A stretch of 64,000 nt of DNA, from positions 32,764-96,763 of the forward strand of contig CAUJDN010000051.1 of the NCBI GenBank assembly GCA_963169195.1, written 5' to 3'. Positions 16,584 through 24,145 of the stretch are shown here, in pieces (position 1 is the stretch's first letter; each line of letters begins with the position of its first letter). Source of the DNA: Acidobacteriota bacterium. GTDB lineage: Bacteria > Acidobacteriota > Vicinamibacteria > Vicinamibacterales > UBA2999. The notes under the pieces are model-generated. The model did not search any database. It saw only the letters and a list, made by a program, of their open reading frames with translations, and was not told the DNA's origin. A program made the translations under genes and the position numbers.

Positions 16584-17690
16584 TTGGCGAAGAACCTGCC
16601 CGGGCTCATGGCGGCGGCCGCCGTGATGGTTGCGGGGTTCTGGCTGGCCGACCGCATCGGCGCCGCCATCCTCGCCGCACAGGGGCTCAGCGGCAGCAGC
16701 CCGGTGTCGGGCGTGCCGGTCGCGATTGTCCTCGGCCTGCTGCTGCGCAACGCGCTGCCGCTGCCCGCGTCGCTCGCGCCGGGCCTGAAGCTCGCGACGA
16801 CCACGGTGCTCAGGCTGGGCATCGTGCTCGTCGGCATCCGGCTCAGCCTCTTCGACGTCTTGAGGCTGGGGCTCGCGGGGCTGCCGGTCGTGATGGCCGC
16901 CATCGCCACTGGTCTCGTCTTCGTCACATGGTTCAACCGCAAGCTGGGGCTTCCGCCGCGGCTGGGCACCCTCATCGCTGCCGGCACGAGCATCTGCGGC
17001 GTGACGGCCATCGTGTCGACGGCGCCCGCCATCGAGGCCGACGAGCGCGAGGTCGCCTACGCGGTGGCCAACGTCGTGGCGTTCGGGCTGTTCGGGATGC
17101 TCGTCTACCCGTACCTCGCGCACGCGGTGCTCACGGGCTCGGAGACGGTTGGCCTGTTCCTCGGCACGGCCGTGCACGACACCTCGCAGGTGGTCGGCGC
17201 CGCGCTCACCTACAAGCAGATCTACGCGGACGACGTGGTGCTGCGGACGGCCACCGTGACGAAGCTGACGCGGAACATCTTCCTGGCGGCGGTGATCCCC
17301 GTCCTCACGTGGATGCACGTGCGGTCCACGCACGGGCACCGGCATGCGATGACGATGTCGTGGACGCAGTTCGTGCCGGGGTTCGTCCTCGGGTTCCTGG
17401 CCATGGCCGTGGTGCGATCGATCGGGGATGCCACGCTCGGCTCGTCGGGCGCCGCCTTCGGAGTCATGGGCGCGTCCGGCTGGCGCTGGCTCACCAGCCG
17501 GGTGGGCGACCTCTGGGCGTCGCAGATCTTCCTTGGCACGGCCATGGCGGCCGTGGGCCTCAACACGAGCTTCACGGTGTTCCAGGGCGTCGGCCTCAGA
17601 CCCTTTGCTGTCGGCCTGGCCGGGGCGCTGGTGGTTGGGGCGGTCGGGATGGGGATGGCCGTGGCGCTGGGCCGCTTCGTGACCCTCTGA
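16584..17690 (+). CDS. YeiH/UPF0324 family putative sulfate exporter
   Basis: A 368-residue multi-spanning inner-membrane protein with about ten hydrophobic segments. Family signatures are LRLGIVLVGIRLSL, GTSICGVTAIVSTAPAI and GTAVHDTSQVVGA. The family is annotated as putative sulfate exporters, but the transported ion is not experimentally firm. The start is taken as TTG 16584, behind an AGGAG ribosome site; ATG 16608 is the alternative. It lies 14 bases after the aldehyde dehydrogenase and is convergent with dacB. Confidence 0.88.
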   Translation: MAKNLPGLMAAAAVMVAGFWLADRIGAAILAAQGLSGSSPVSGVPVAIVLGLLLRNALPLPASLAPGLKLATTTVLRLGIVLVGIRLSLFDVLRLGLAGLPVVMAAIATGLVFVTWFNRKLGLPPRLGTLIAAGTSICGVTAIVSTAPAIEADEREVAYAVANVVAFGLFGMLVYPYLAHAVLTGSETVGLFLGTAVHDTSQVVGAALTYKQIYADDVVLRTATVTKLTRNIFLAAVIPVLTWMHVRSTHGHRHAMTMSWTQFVPGFVLGFLAMAVVRSIGDATLGSSGAAFGVMGASGWRWLTSRVGDLWASQIFLGTAMAAVGLNTSFTVFQGVGLRPFAVGLAGALVVGAVGMGMAVALGRFVTL

Positions 17691-17753
17691 GGGCTCGATG
17701 GCCCGTGGGCCGCACCTTCGGGGCGGCGGGCCCGCGCCTCTCGGGTCGGAGAC

Positions 17754-19268
17754 CTATCGCCGGGTGAACGCCGCGATCCGCCCGAGCGCCTTGTCCATCA
17801 TGTCGTCGATCTCCCTTGACGGAACGGTGTAGTTGTTCGCCAGGAACGAGAACACCAGCGGCTCGTCGTCCGCCGTGAGCACGTAGCCCGACAGCGAACG
17901 GATGTTGAACATCGATCCCGTCTTCGCCCACACACGATGCTCGGCGGGCGTGCCCTTCATCCGCGTCTCGAGCGAGCCGGCCGCGCCCGCCACGGGCAGT
18001 GCGTTTCGGTAGGGGCCCAGCAGCGCCGGCTCGTTCCAGATCCGGGTGAGGAGCGTCCCGAGCGCCTCGGCGCTGACCATGTCGTACCGCGAGAGGCCGG
18101 ACCCGTCGAAGGCCGCGTACAGCTCGGGCGCGACGCCCAGGGTGGTGAGCGTCTCGCGCAGCGTCGTCAGCCCCTCGGCCTCGCTCGCCGGCGCTCCCGG
18201 CGGCGAGAGCGACCAGAGGAGCGTCTCGGCGTAGCCATTGCGGCTCCACTTCTGCAGCACGTCCACGATCTCGAAGAGCGGCGCCGACTGATCCGTCACC
18301 CAGGTTTCGGCCTTCGACATGTCCAGGGGCTTCACCATCGCGTCCACGTCCATCGCGGCGCCGCTCACGAAGACGCCCTTGCGTGCCAGCGCCTCGCGGA
18401 ACGCGTTCACGAACAGCAGGGTGGGGTTCTCGACCGCCGCATACACGATGCGCGGCTTCGCGCCCACGGCAATCTGGCCGCGCACGGTGAGGATGGTGAA
18501 CCCCGGTACGCGCTCGACGACGATGCGCGTAGGCTCGTTCTCGGCGACCGTGGTGACGCCGTGGTCGATGAGCATCCCGCTGCCGGGCGGCGACGTGCTG
18601 ATGATGGCGCGCGCGCCCGGCTCGAGGCCGGGGCCGATCATCAGCTCCACCTCGTTCTCGTGGTACTGCAGCGCGCCGACGGGTGAGCCGTAGCCGAGCG
18701 CGAGGTCCTCCCACGACCAGCCCGAGCCCCACCCCGGCTCGGCGAACGCGTTGTCGTCGCCGATGAGGTTGCCGCCGACGACCTTCACGCCGCGCGCGGC
18801 AATCTGGCCCGCCCAGTCGTCGAGCGCGGCCCAGCGATCCGGGTGGCGCGGGTTGATCGTGGGGTCGCCGCCGCCGACGACGATGAGGTCGCCCTCGAGC
18901 GTGCCGTTGTCGAGGAGGGTCCCGCTGGCGAGGACCTTCGTGGTGTAGCGATGGTCCCAGCCCAGCTTGACGGCCGCCGCGGCCGCGGTCAGGAGCTTCT
19001 GGTTCGAGGCCGGCACCATCATGCGGCGCTCGTTGAGCGAGTAGATCGTGTCGCCGGTGGTGAGGGAGCGCACCAGCACGGCCAGCTGCGCGTGGCCGAG
19101 AGCCGGCGCCTGGAAGAGCCCCGTCAGGTCCGCCTGGAGCTGCTCGGTGGGGGAGCGCGCGGGCGCGGGCGGCGATTGGGGGGGCGGCGAGGGCGTGCGC
19201 GCGGCGCAGGCGCCGGCCAGGAGAGAGCTCGCCAGTGCCAGCGCGCCCGCGCGCGAGCAGAACGTCAC
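17754..19268 (-). CDS. dacB: D-alanyl-D-alanine carboxypeptidase/endopeptidase (PBP4/DacB family)
   Basis: A 504-residue peptidoglycan hydrolase of the S13 family, acting in the periplasm. All three active-site motifs are present: SxxK in ASNQKLL, SxN in KWSRNGYAE, and KTG in VWAKTGSMFN. It begins with a signal peptide reaching LLAGACAART, possibly lipoprotein-like, followed by a Pro-rich linker. It starts at GTG 19268, which overlaps the stop of the DUF4340 gene by 4 bases (GTGA). It is therefore the last gene of the minus-strand ABC/Gld-like operon. Confidence 0.93.
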   Translation of the reverse strand: MTFCSRAGALALASSLLAGACAARTPSPPPQSPPAPARSPTEQLQADLTGLFQAPALGHAQLAVLVRSLTTGDTIYSLNERRMMVPASNQKLLTAAAAAVKLGWDHRYTTKVLASGTLLDNGTLEGDLIVVGGGDPTINPRHPDRWAALDDWAGQIAARGVKVVGGNLIGDDNAFAEPGWGSGWSWEDLALGYGSPVGALQYHENEVELMIGPGLEPGARAIISTSPPGSGMLIDHGVTTVAENEPTRIVVERVPGFTILTVRGQIAVGAKPRIVYAAVENPTLLFVNAFREALARKGVFVSGAAMDVDAMVKPLDMSKAETWVTDQSAPLFEIVDVLQKWSRNGYAETLLWSLSPPGAPASEAEGLTTLRETLTTLGVAPELYAAFDGSGLSRYDMVSAEALGTLLTRIWNEPALLGPYRNALPVAGAAGSLETRMKGTPAEHRVWAKTGSMFNIRSLSGYVLTADDEPLVFSFLANNYTVPSREIDDMMDKALGRIAAFTRR

Positions 19269-20635
19269 GGCTTGGCCGTGGCCTCGGTGGTGGCCGCCGG
19301 CGGGGCCACGGCAGCGTCGAGCGCCTGGAAGGCGGCGTCCACGACGGCCTGATCGACCTCGCCCGTGACCGGCTCGCCCTCCCGGTTGCCGTAGTGCTTC
19401 TGCCCCGCCCGGCCCACGCGGACCCGCTCGAACTTGCCGCCGTCGTAGCTGACGGCCGCGTTCAGGACCGGCGCGCCGAGTCCGGTGCTCGTGGTCGGGG
19501 GCACGAACGTCGTCACGCGCAGGTCCGTCAGCTTGTTGAGGAAGTCGTCCACCTTCACGCGGTCCGCGTCCGCGGCCTGCCCGCCCTCCGGCGTCACGCG
19601 CCACTTCTCGGTGTCGCCGTCCTTGACCTTCTCGAAGGTCCAGGTCTGTGCGGGGCCACCGGTGGCGCGGGTGATTCGCACGCGATCCATCGAGAAGGGC
19701 CGCGCGTCGAACAGTTCCTTCTTGCGGTAGTCGTCGAAGGGCTTCGTCAGGTCCTCGGCGAGGGTCGTGTCGAGCGTGAACACCATCGACCGTGCCACGT
19801 CGCGCGCGTAGGGCTGCGCGCCCTCTGACCTGCCGATTTCCAGCACCGCCTGGCTGCTGCCGGCGCCGGCCGCAATGCGCATCGTCGGCCGGTCGAGGCC
19901 GAACTTCGCCAGGTCCGCGGCGCTGTCCTCGACGATCGAGGCCATGCCCGCGGTGGAGAGGCGAGTCAGCAGGCCCTCCACCGTCGAGTAGTCGGCGCGT
20001 CCCTTCGCGGGTTGCTCGATGGTCCAGTCGCTGCCGGAGCGCGCGAGGCGCATGACCTCCGATCCGCGCGCCAGCTCCAGGCTGTCCACCGTGTCGCGCT
20101 CGAACTTCACGACGCGCTTGTCGCGCAGGTCGAAGGGCTTCTTGTCGAAGGTGGTTTCGATGTACGAGGAGACGAGGAACACCTTCTTCTCGCCCGCCTT
20201 CATCGCGTAGAGGTCGCCCTGCATCGGCGTCTTGTCGCCGAGGTGCACTTCGCCGCTCACGTTGCCGTCGGCCTTGAACGCCACCGTGATGCGCGGCTCG
20301 GCCAGGCCGTACGGCGCCAGATCCGACGCGTTCTCGTCGATGACGCGGCTGGTCTCCATCGAGGCGATGTTGGTCACCAGGCTCGACGCCTCGGTGGCGT
20401 CCGCCTCGGTGGCCATGGGCTCGGTCAGCTGCCAACCCGTGTCCTTCTTCACGAGGACCGTCGTGGCCCCGCCTGCCGTGACACGCACCTCCTGGATGTT
20501 CCCGGACTCGACGGCGAACACCTTCTCGTTCGGCTCGAGCCCGGGCGCGGGCTTGTCGGACTCGACGAAGTAGATATAGGCGCCCAGCCCCGCCAGGACG
20601 AGGACGAGCGCCAGCGTGGACCACAGGCCGCGCAT
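19265..20635 (-). CDS. DUF4340 domain protein
   Basis: A 456-residue protein with one N-terminal membrane helix (LALVLVLAGLGAYIYFV) and a large extracytoplasmic region of repeated DUF4340 units. Examples are NIQEVRVTAGGATTVLVKKDTGWQLTEP and DSLELARGSEVMRLARSGSDWTIEQP. Such proteins are regularly encoded directly after GldG-like genes; their function is not known. It starts 2 bases after the GldG-like gene and overlaps dacB by 4 bases, so it is part of the same operon. Confidence 0.88.
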   Translation of the reverse strand: MRGLWSTLALVLVLAGLGAYIYFVESDKPAPGLEPNEKVFAVESGNIQEVRVTAGGATTVLVKKDTGWQLTEPMATEADATEASSLVTNIASMETSRVIDENASDLAPYGLAEPRITVAFKADGNVSGEVHLGDKTPMQGDLYAMKAGEKKVFLVSSYIETTFDKKPFDLRDKRVVKFERDTVDSLELARGSEVMRLARSGSDWTIEQPAKGRADYSTVEGLLTRLSTAGMASIVEDSAADLAKFGLDRPTMRIAAGAGSSQAVLEIGRSEGAQPYARDVARSMVFTLDTTLAEDLTKPFDDYRKKELFDARPFSMDRVRITRATGGPAQTWTFEKVKDGDTEKWRVTPEGGQAADADRVKVDDFLNKLTDLRVTTFVPPTTSTGLGAPVLNAAVSYDGGKFERVRVGRAGQKHYGNREGEPVTGEVDQAVVDAAFQALDAAVAPPAATTEATAKP

Positions 20636-20637
20636 GG

Positions 20638-22272
20638 CTACCGCCTCCCGTACCAGTTGTAGACGCCGGCCGCGAAGACGAGGCCGGGGATGAGGAGCAC
20701 CGACAGCCAGAAGATGCGGCTCTGCTGGTCTGCGGTGAGCGTGAGCCGCCGATCCTCGGGCTCGCGCGGGCGGATGGCGATGAGGTTCTCCTGCTGCGCC
20801 AGCCAGTTCACCGTGTTCATGAAGAAGTCGCGGTTGCCCTGCACGCCCAGCACGCCGTTGGAGATGAAGTCCGAGTCGCCGATGACGGCCAGTCGCGACT
20901 CCGGCTTGGGCGCCTCCTGCCCCTCGGGCGTCTCCGGCTTCGGCTCGGGCTGCGCGGGCGGTTCGGCCGCCGGTGCCGAGACGGCCGCCGCCAGCGAGAT
21001 GGGCCCGGGCTTGTCACCCTTGTCCGCGTTCAGCTCCACGCGGCCGTCGCCCTTCGCGAGCGCCGCGATGTCGGCCTCGGCCCAGCTCTGCGCGCTGGTC
21101 TGCACGAGGGACTGCGGAAAACGGCCTTCCACGCCGCCGTCCACGGGCGCCACCGACCGCGCGAGCGGGTAGGCGGTCATCAGCTGGAAGTTCGTGGTGA
21201 TCGGATGCGCCGGGTAGCTGGTCGCCACCGGCACCGACGCATCGGTGCCGAGCAGCTGCCCGATGCCGCTGGCGTCGACCACGATGTTCGAGCCGATGTC
21301 GAAGCCCCACTCACGGAGGAAGGCGTCCAGCAGCGGCGTGCCGGGCCGCGACGGGTCGTCCACCGGGTCGAGCAGGGCCAGCACCTTGCCGCCGCGCGCG
21401 ACGTACTGCTTCAGCGCGTCGACCTCCGGCTGCAGGAAGTCGGTCTGCGGGCCGGCGATGACGACGACGGTGGCGTCGGCCGGCACCTCCTTCGCCTGCA
21501 CGAGCACGAGCTTGTCCACGCCGTAGTTGTCGGCGGACAGCGCGCTCGAGATCGCGCTGTAGCCGCTGCGCTGGTCGCTGTTGGCGGTGTCCTTCTCGCC
21601 GTGGCCCTGCGTGAAGTACACCTTCTTCTCCGCGCCGGTCACCACCTTGATGAGCGCGTTGGCGAGGGCCTGCTCGTCGCTGCTGGTGGCGCGCTCGGTG
21701 CGGTCCTTGTACTCGACGACGATCGTCCCGAGCGACTGGATCTGCGCCGCCCTGGCGCGCAGCGGGTTCTTCTCCGGGTCGACGTACTCCGCCGAGACCT
21801 GCGAGGACTGGTAGGTGTAGGCGTCCAGCCGGTCCCGGTAGCCATCCAGCGCCAGCTCGCGGTCGAACACCGTGAACTTCACTGGCGCGTCCAGGTTCTG
21901 GAGGATCTTGATGGTCTGCTCCGAGAGGCTGTAGACCTGGTTGGCCGTCAGGTCCCACCGCTTGTTCTGGCGCGAGGCCAGGTAGTTGACGGCGACGAGG
22001 ATGCCGGCGAACACCAGCACGCCCACGAGGGAGAGGGTCCCGTACCGCGCGCTCCTCCCCTGGTAGAACGTGGCGATGTCGCGCCACTGGCCGGCCAGGT
22101 ACACCAGCACGAGGGCCAGGCCGCCCCACGCGGCGTACTGCTGGTACTGCGCCCACTCGGGCCGCAGGAACCGGATGGCGACCGAGGCGAAGACCAGCAG
22201 CGTGCCGACCCACCCGATGACGCCGAACACCGTCGGCGCGCCCGTGCCCTTCTTCTGGGTTTCGGTGCTCAT
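20638..22272 (-). CDS. GldG-like ABC transporter auxiliary protein
   Basis: A 544-residue membrane protein with three N-terminal hydrophobic helices, a large extracytoplasmic domain and one C-terminal helix (FWLSVLLIPGLVFAAGVYNWYGRR). The central region contains NKRWDLTANQVYSLSEQTIKILQNLD and YVARGGKVLALLDP, typical of the 'gliding motility-associated ABC transporter substrate-binding GldG' family (DUF4350/IFT52-like fold). In Bacteroidetes GldAFG is linked to gliding. Acidobacterial versions occur without gliding machinery, so the transported substrate is open. It starts 4 bases after the permease gene. Confidence 0.88.
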   Translation of the reverse strand: MSTETQKKGTGAPTVFGVIGWVGTLLVFASVAIRFLRPEWAQYQQYAAWGGLALVLVYLAGQWRDIATFYQGRSARYGTLSLVGVLVFAGILVAVNYLASRQNKRWDLTANQVYSLSEQTIKILQNLDAPVKFTVFDRELALDGYRDRLDAYTYQSSQVSAEYVDPEKNPLRARAAQIQSLGTIVVEYKDRTERATSSDEQALANALIKVVTGAEKKVYFTQGHGEKDTANSDQRSGYSAISSALSADNYGVDKLVLVQAKEVPADATVVVIAGPQTDFLQPEVDALKQYVARGGKVLALLDPVDDPSRPGTPLLDAFLREWGFDIGSNIVVDASGIGQLLGTDASVPVATSYPAHPITTNFQLMTAYPLARSVAPVDGGVEGRFPQSLVQTSAQSWAEADIAALAKGDGRVELNADKGDKPGPISLAAAVSAPAAEPPAQPEPKPETPEGQEAPKPESRLAVIGDSDFISNGVLGVQGNRDFFMNTVNWLAQQENLIAIRPREPEDRRLTLTADQQSRIFWLSVLLIPGLVFAAGVYNWYGRR

Positions 22273-22276
22273 GCGC

Positions 22277-23044
22277 TCAGCCCCTCCACCGTTCGCTGTC
22301 CACCGACTTCATCGTCAGGAACAGGCCCATGGCGATGAAGCTCAGGTAGTAGACGACGTGCTTGGTGTCGATGATGCCCTTGGCGAAGTCGTCGAAGTGC
22401 TCGGTGATGGACAGGTAGTTGAGCACCGTCTGCAGGGTCGGGCCGACGAAGGTCGATACCCAGTTGACGACCCACAGCAGCAGGAACACCGAGAAGGTGA
22501 TCATGCCGGCCACGATCTGGTTCCTGGTGAGGCTCGAGATGAAGAGCCCCAGCGACAGGAAGCTGCCGCCCATCAGCAGCAGCCCGAGGTAGCCCGTGGC
22601 GATGGGCTTCCACTCGGGGTTGCCGAAGGCGAACAGGATGGCCATGTGCACGAGGGTCACCCCCAGCATCACGGCATAGAGCGCCAGGGCCCCGAGGAAC
22701 TTGCCGAGGATGATCTGCCAGTCGGTGAGCGGCGACGTGAGGAGCAGCTCGATGGTGCCCGAGCGCTTCTCCTCCGCGTAGGTCCGCATCGTGATGAGCG
22801 GAAACACCAGCAGCATGATGACGGTGGCGTTCATCAGGAGCGGCGCCACCAGCATCTGGTTCAGGTTCATCGAGCCCCCGGGGCCGCCCATCGCCATCTG
22901 CATGCTCTGGCGCTCGAAGAACGCGACCAGCGTGTAGAAGAACCAGCCGAAGAGCAGCGCGTAGAAGCCCACGAGCACGTAGCCGATGGGCGAGGCGAAG
23001 TAGCCGCGCAGCTCCTTGCCGGCAATGGCGAGGATGTTACGCAT
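22277..23044 (-). CDS. ABC transporter permease (GldF-like)
   Basis: A 255-residue integral membrane protein with about six hydrophobic segments, starting RNILAIAGKELRGYFASPIGYVLVGFYALLFGWFF. The KELRxYFxSPIGY opening and TMRTYAEEKRSGTIELLLTSPLTDWQIILGKFLGA are hallmarks of the ABC-2 GldF/NosY-type permeases. It would form the membrane channel for the ATPase encoded just upstream, whose 3' end it overlaps by 8 bases. Confidence 0.92.
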   Translation of the reverse strand: MRNILAIAGKELRGYFASPIGYVLVGFYALLFGWFFYTLVAFFERQSMQMAMGGPGGSMNLNQMLVAPLLMNATVIMLLVFPLITMRTYAEEKRSGTIELLLTSPLTDWQIILGKFLGALALYAVMLGVTLVHMAILFAFGNPEWKPIATGYLGLLLMGGSFLSLGLFISSLTRNQIVAGMITFSVFLLLWVVNWVSTFVGPTLQTVLNYLSITEHFDDFAKGIIDTKHVVYYLSFIAMGLFLTMKSVDSERWRG

Positions 23045-24023
23045 GGGCCACCTCCTCGCTCGTGCCCTCCGCGGGCGGCGCCGGCGCCTCGGCCGACTCG
23101 TCGGTGATGACGCTGAGGAAGATGTCCTCGAGGCTCATGCGCATGGGCCTCAGCTCCAGCAGGCCCCAGCCGCGTGCGACGATGGCCGAGGCCAGATCCC
23201 GGCGCACGTCGGCGCCCTTCTCGGTATCCACCTCGAAGCTCGCCAGCTCGGCCTTCGGTTCGGACGGGGTCACGCGGGTGACGCCGCGGACGTTCTGCAG
23301 CGCCCCCTGCACCTCCGCGGCGGGGCCGTCGGCCTGCACGAAGATGGTGGCGGCGCCCTGCAGCCGCGACGTGAGGTTCTCGGGCGAGTCCACCGCCACG
23401 ACGCGGCCCTTGTTGATGATGACCACGCGCTGGCAGGTCTGCGAGACCTCGGGGAGGATGTGCGTGCTGAGGATGATGGTGTGCGTGCCCGCGAGCTCGC
23501 GAATGAGCTGCCGGGTCTCGATGATCTGCCTCGGATCCAGACCCGCGGTGGGCTCGTCGAGGACCAGCACGTCCGGGTTGTGGATGATGGCCTGCGCGAG
23601 CCCGACCCGCTGCCGGTAGCCCTTCGAGAGCTTGCCGCAATGGCGGTCCGCCATGTCGGCCACCCACGTCCGCTTCATCACTTCGCCCACGCGGTCCTTG
23701 ATGTGCGAGCGGATGCCCTTGATCTTCGCGACGAAGGTCAGGTACTCGCGGACCGTCATGTCGGGATAGAGCGGCGGGGTCTCCGGCAGGTAGCCGGTCC
23801 GGCGCTTGGCCTCGATCGGCTGCTCGAAGACGTCGTAGCCGGCGACAAGGGCCTTGCCGCTGGTGGCCGGCATATAGCCGGTAATTATGCGCATTGTCGT
23901 GGTCTTCCCGGCACCATTGGGACCCAGGAAGCCGAGGATCTGTCCCGATTCGACACGAAAACTCACATCGTCCACGGCCGTGAACGGCCCGTAGCGCTTG
24001 GACAGGTGGTCCACCTCGATCAC
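23037..24023 (-). CDS. ABC transporter ATP-binding protein (GldA-like)
   Basis: A 328-residue ATPase subunit. Walker A is GPNGAGKTT, the signature is KLSKGYRQRVGLAQAI (LSKGYRQR), Walker B is VLVLDEPTAGLD, and the switch His is in ILSTHILPE. A C-terminal accessory domain of about 100 residues ends with an acidic/proline tail. GTG 24023 (VIEVDHLSKRYG) is chosen; the frame extends 33 codons further upstream, but that stretch has no family similarity. It is the first gene of the five-gene minus-strand operon ATPase-permease-GldG-DUF4340-DacB. Confidence 0.92.
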   Translation of the reverse strand: MIEVDHLSKRYGPFTAVDDVSFRVESGQILGFLGPNGAGKTTTMRIITGYMPATSGKALVAGYDVFEQPIEAKRRTGYLPETPPLYPDMTVREYLTFVAKIKGIRSHIKDRVGEVMKRTWVADMADRHCGKLSKGYRQRVGLAQAIIHNPDVLVLDEPTAGLDPRQIIETRQLIRELAGTHTIILSTHILPEVSQTCQRVVIINKGRVVAVDSPENLTSRLQGAATIFVQADGPAAEVQGALQNVRGVTRVTPSEPKAELASFEVDTEKGADVRRDLASAIVARGWGLLELRPMRMSLEDIFLSVITDESAEAPAPPAEGTSEEVAHA

Positions 24024-24145
24024 GGTATCGCTCCGATAATTGGAAAACGGTGTAAGCTCTAGACCCGGCGTCACATAGTGATGCCAGCCCCCCATCCTAG
24101 TCGAACCGCCGCGGGGCGGCAAGCTCGCCCGGGAGCCGACGCACG

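Noticed and set aside
17691..17753. Terminator between the convergent yeiH-like and dacB genes
   Set aside because: GGCCCGTGGGCC could form a short hairpin, but there is no T run and the loop is only two bases.
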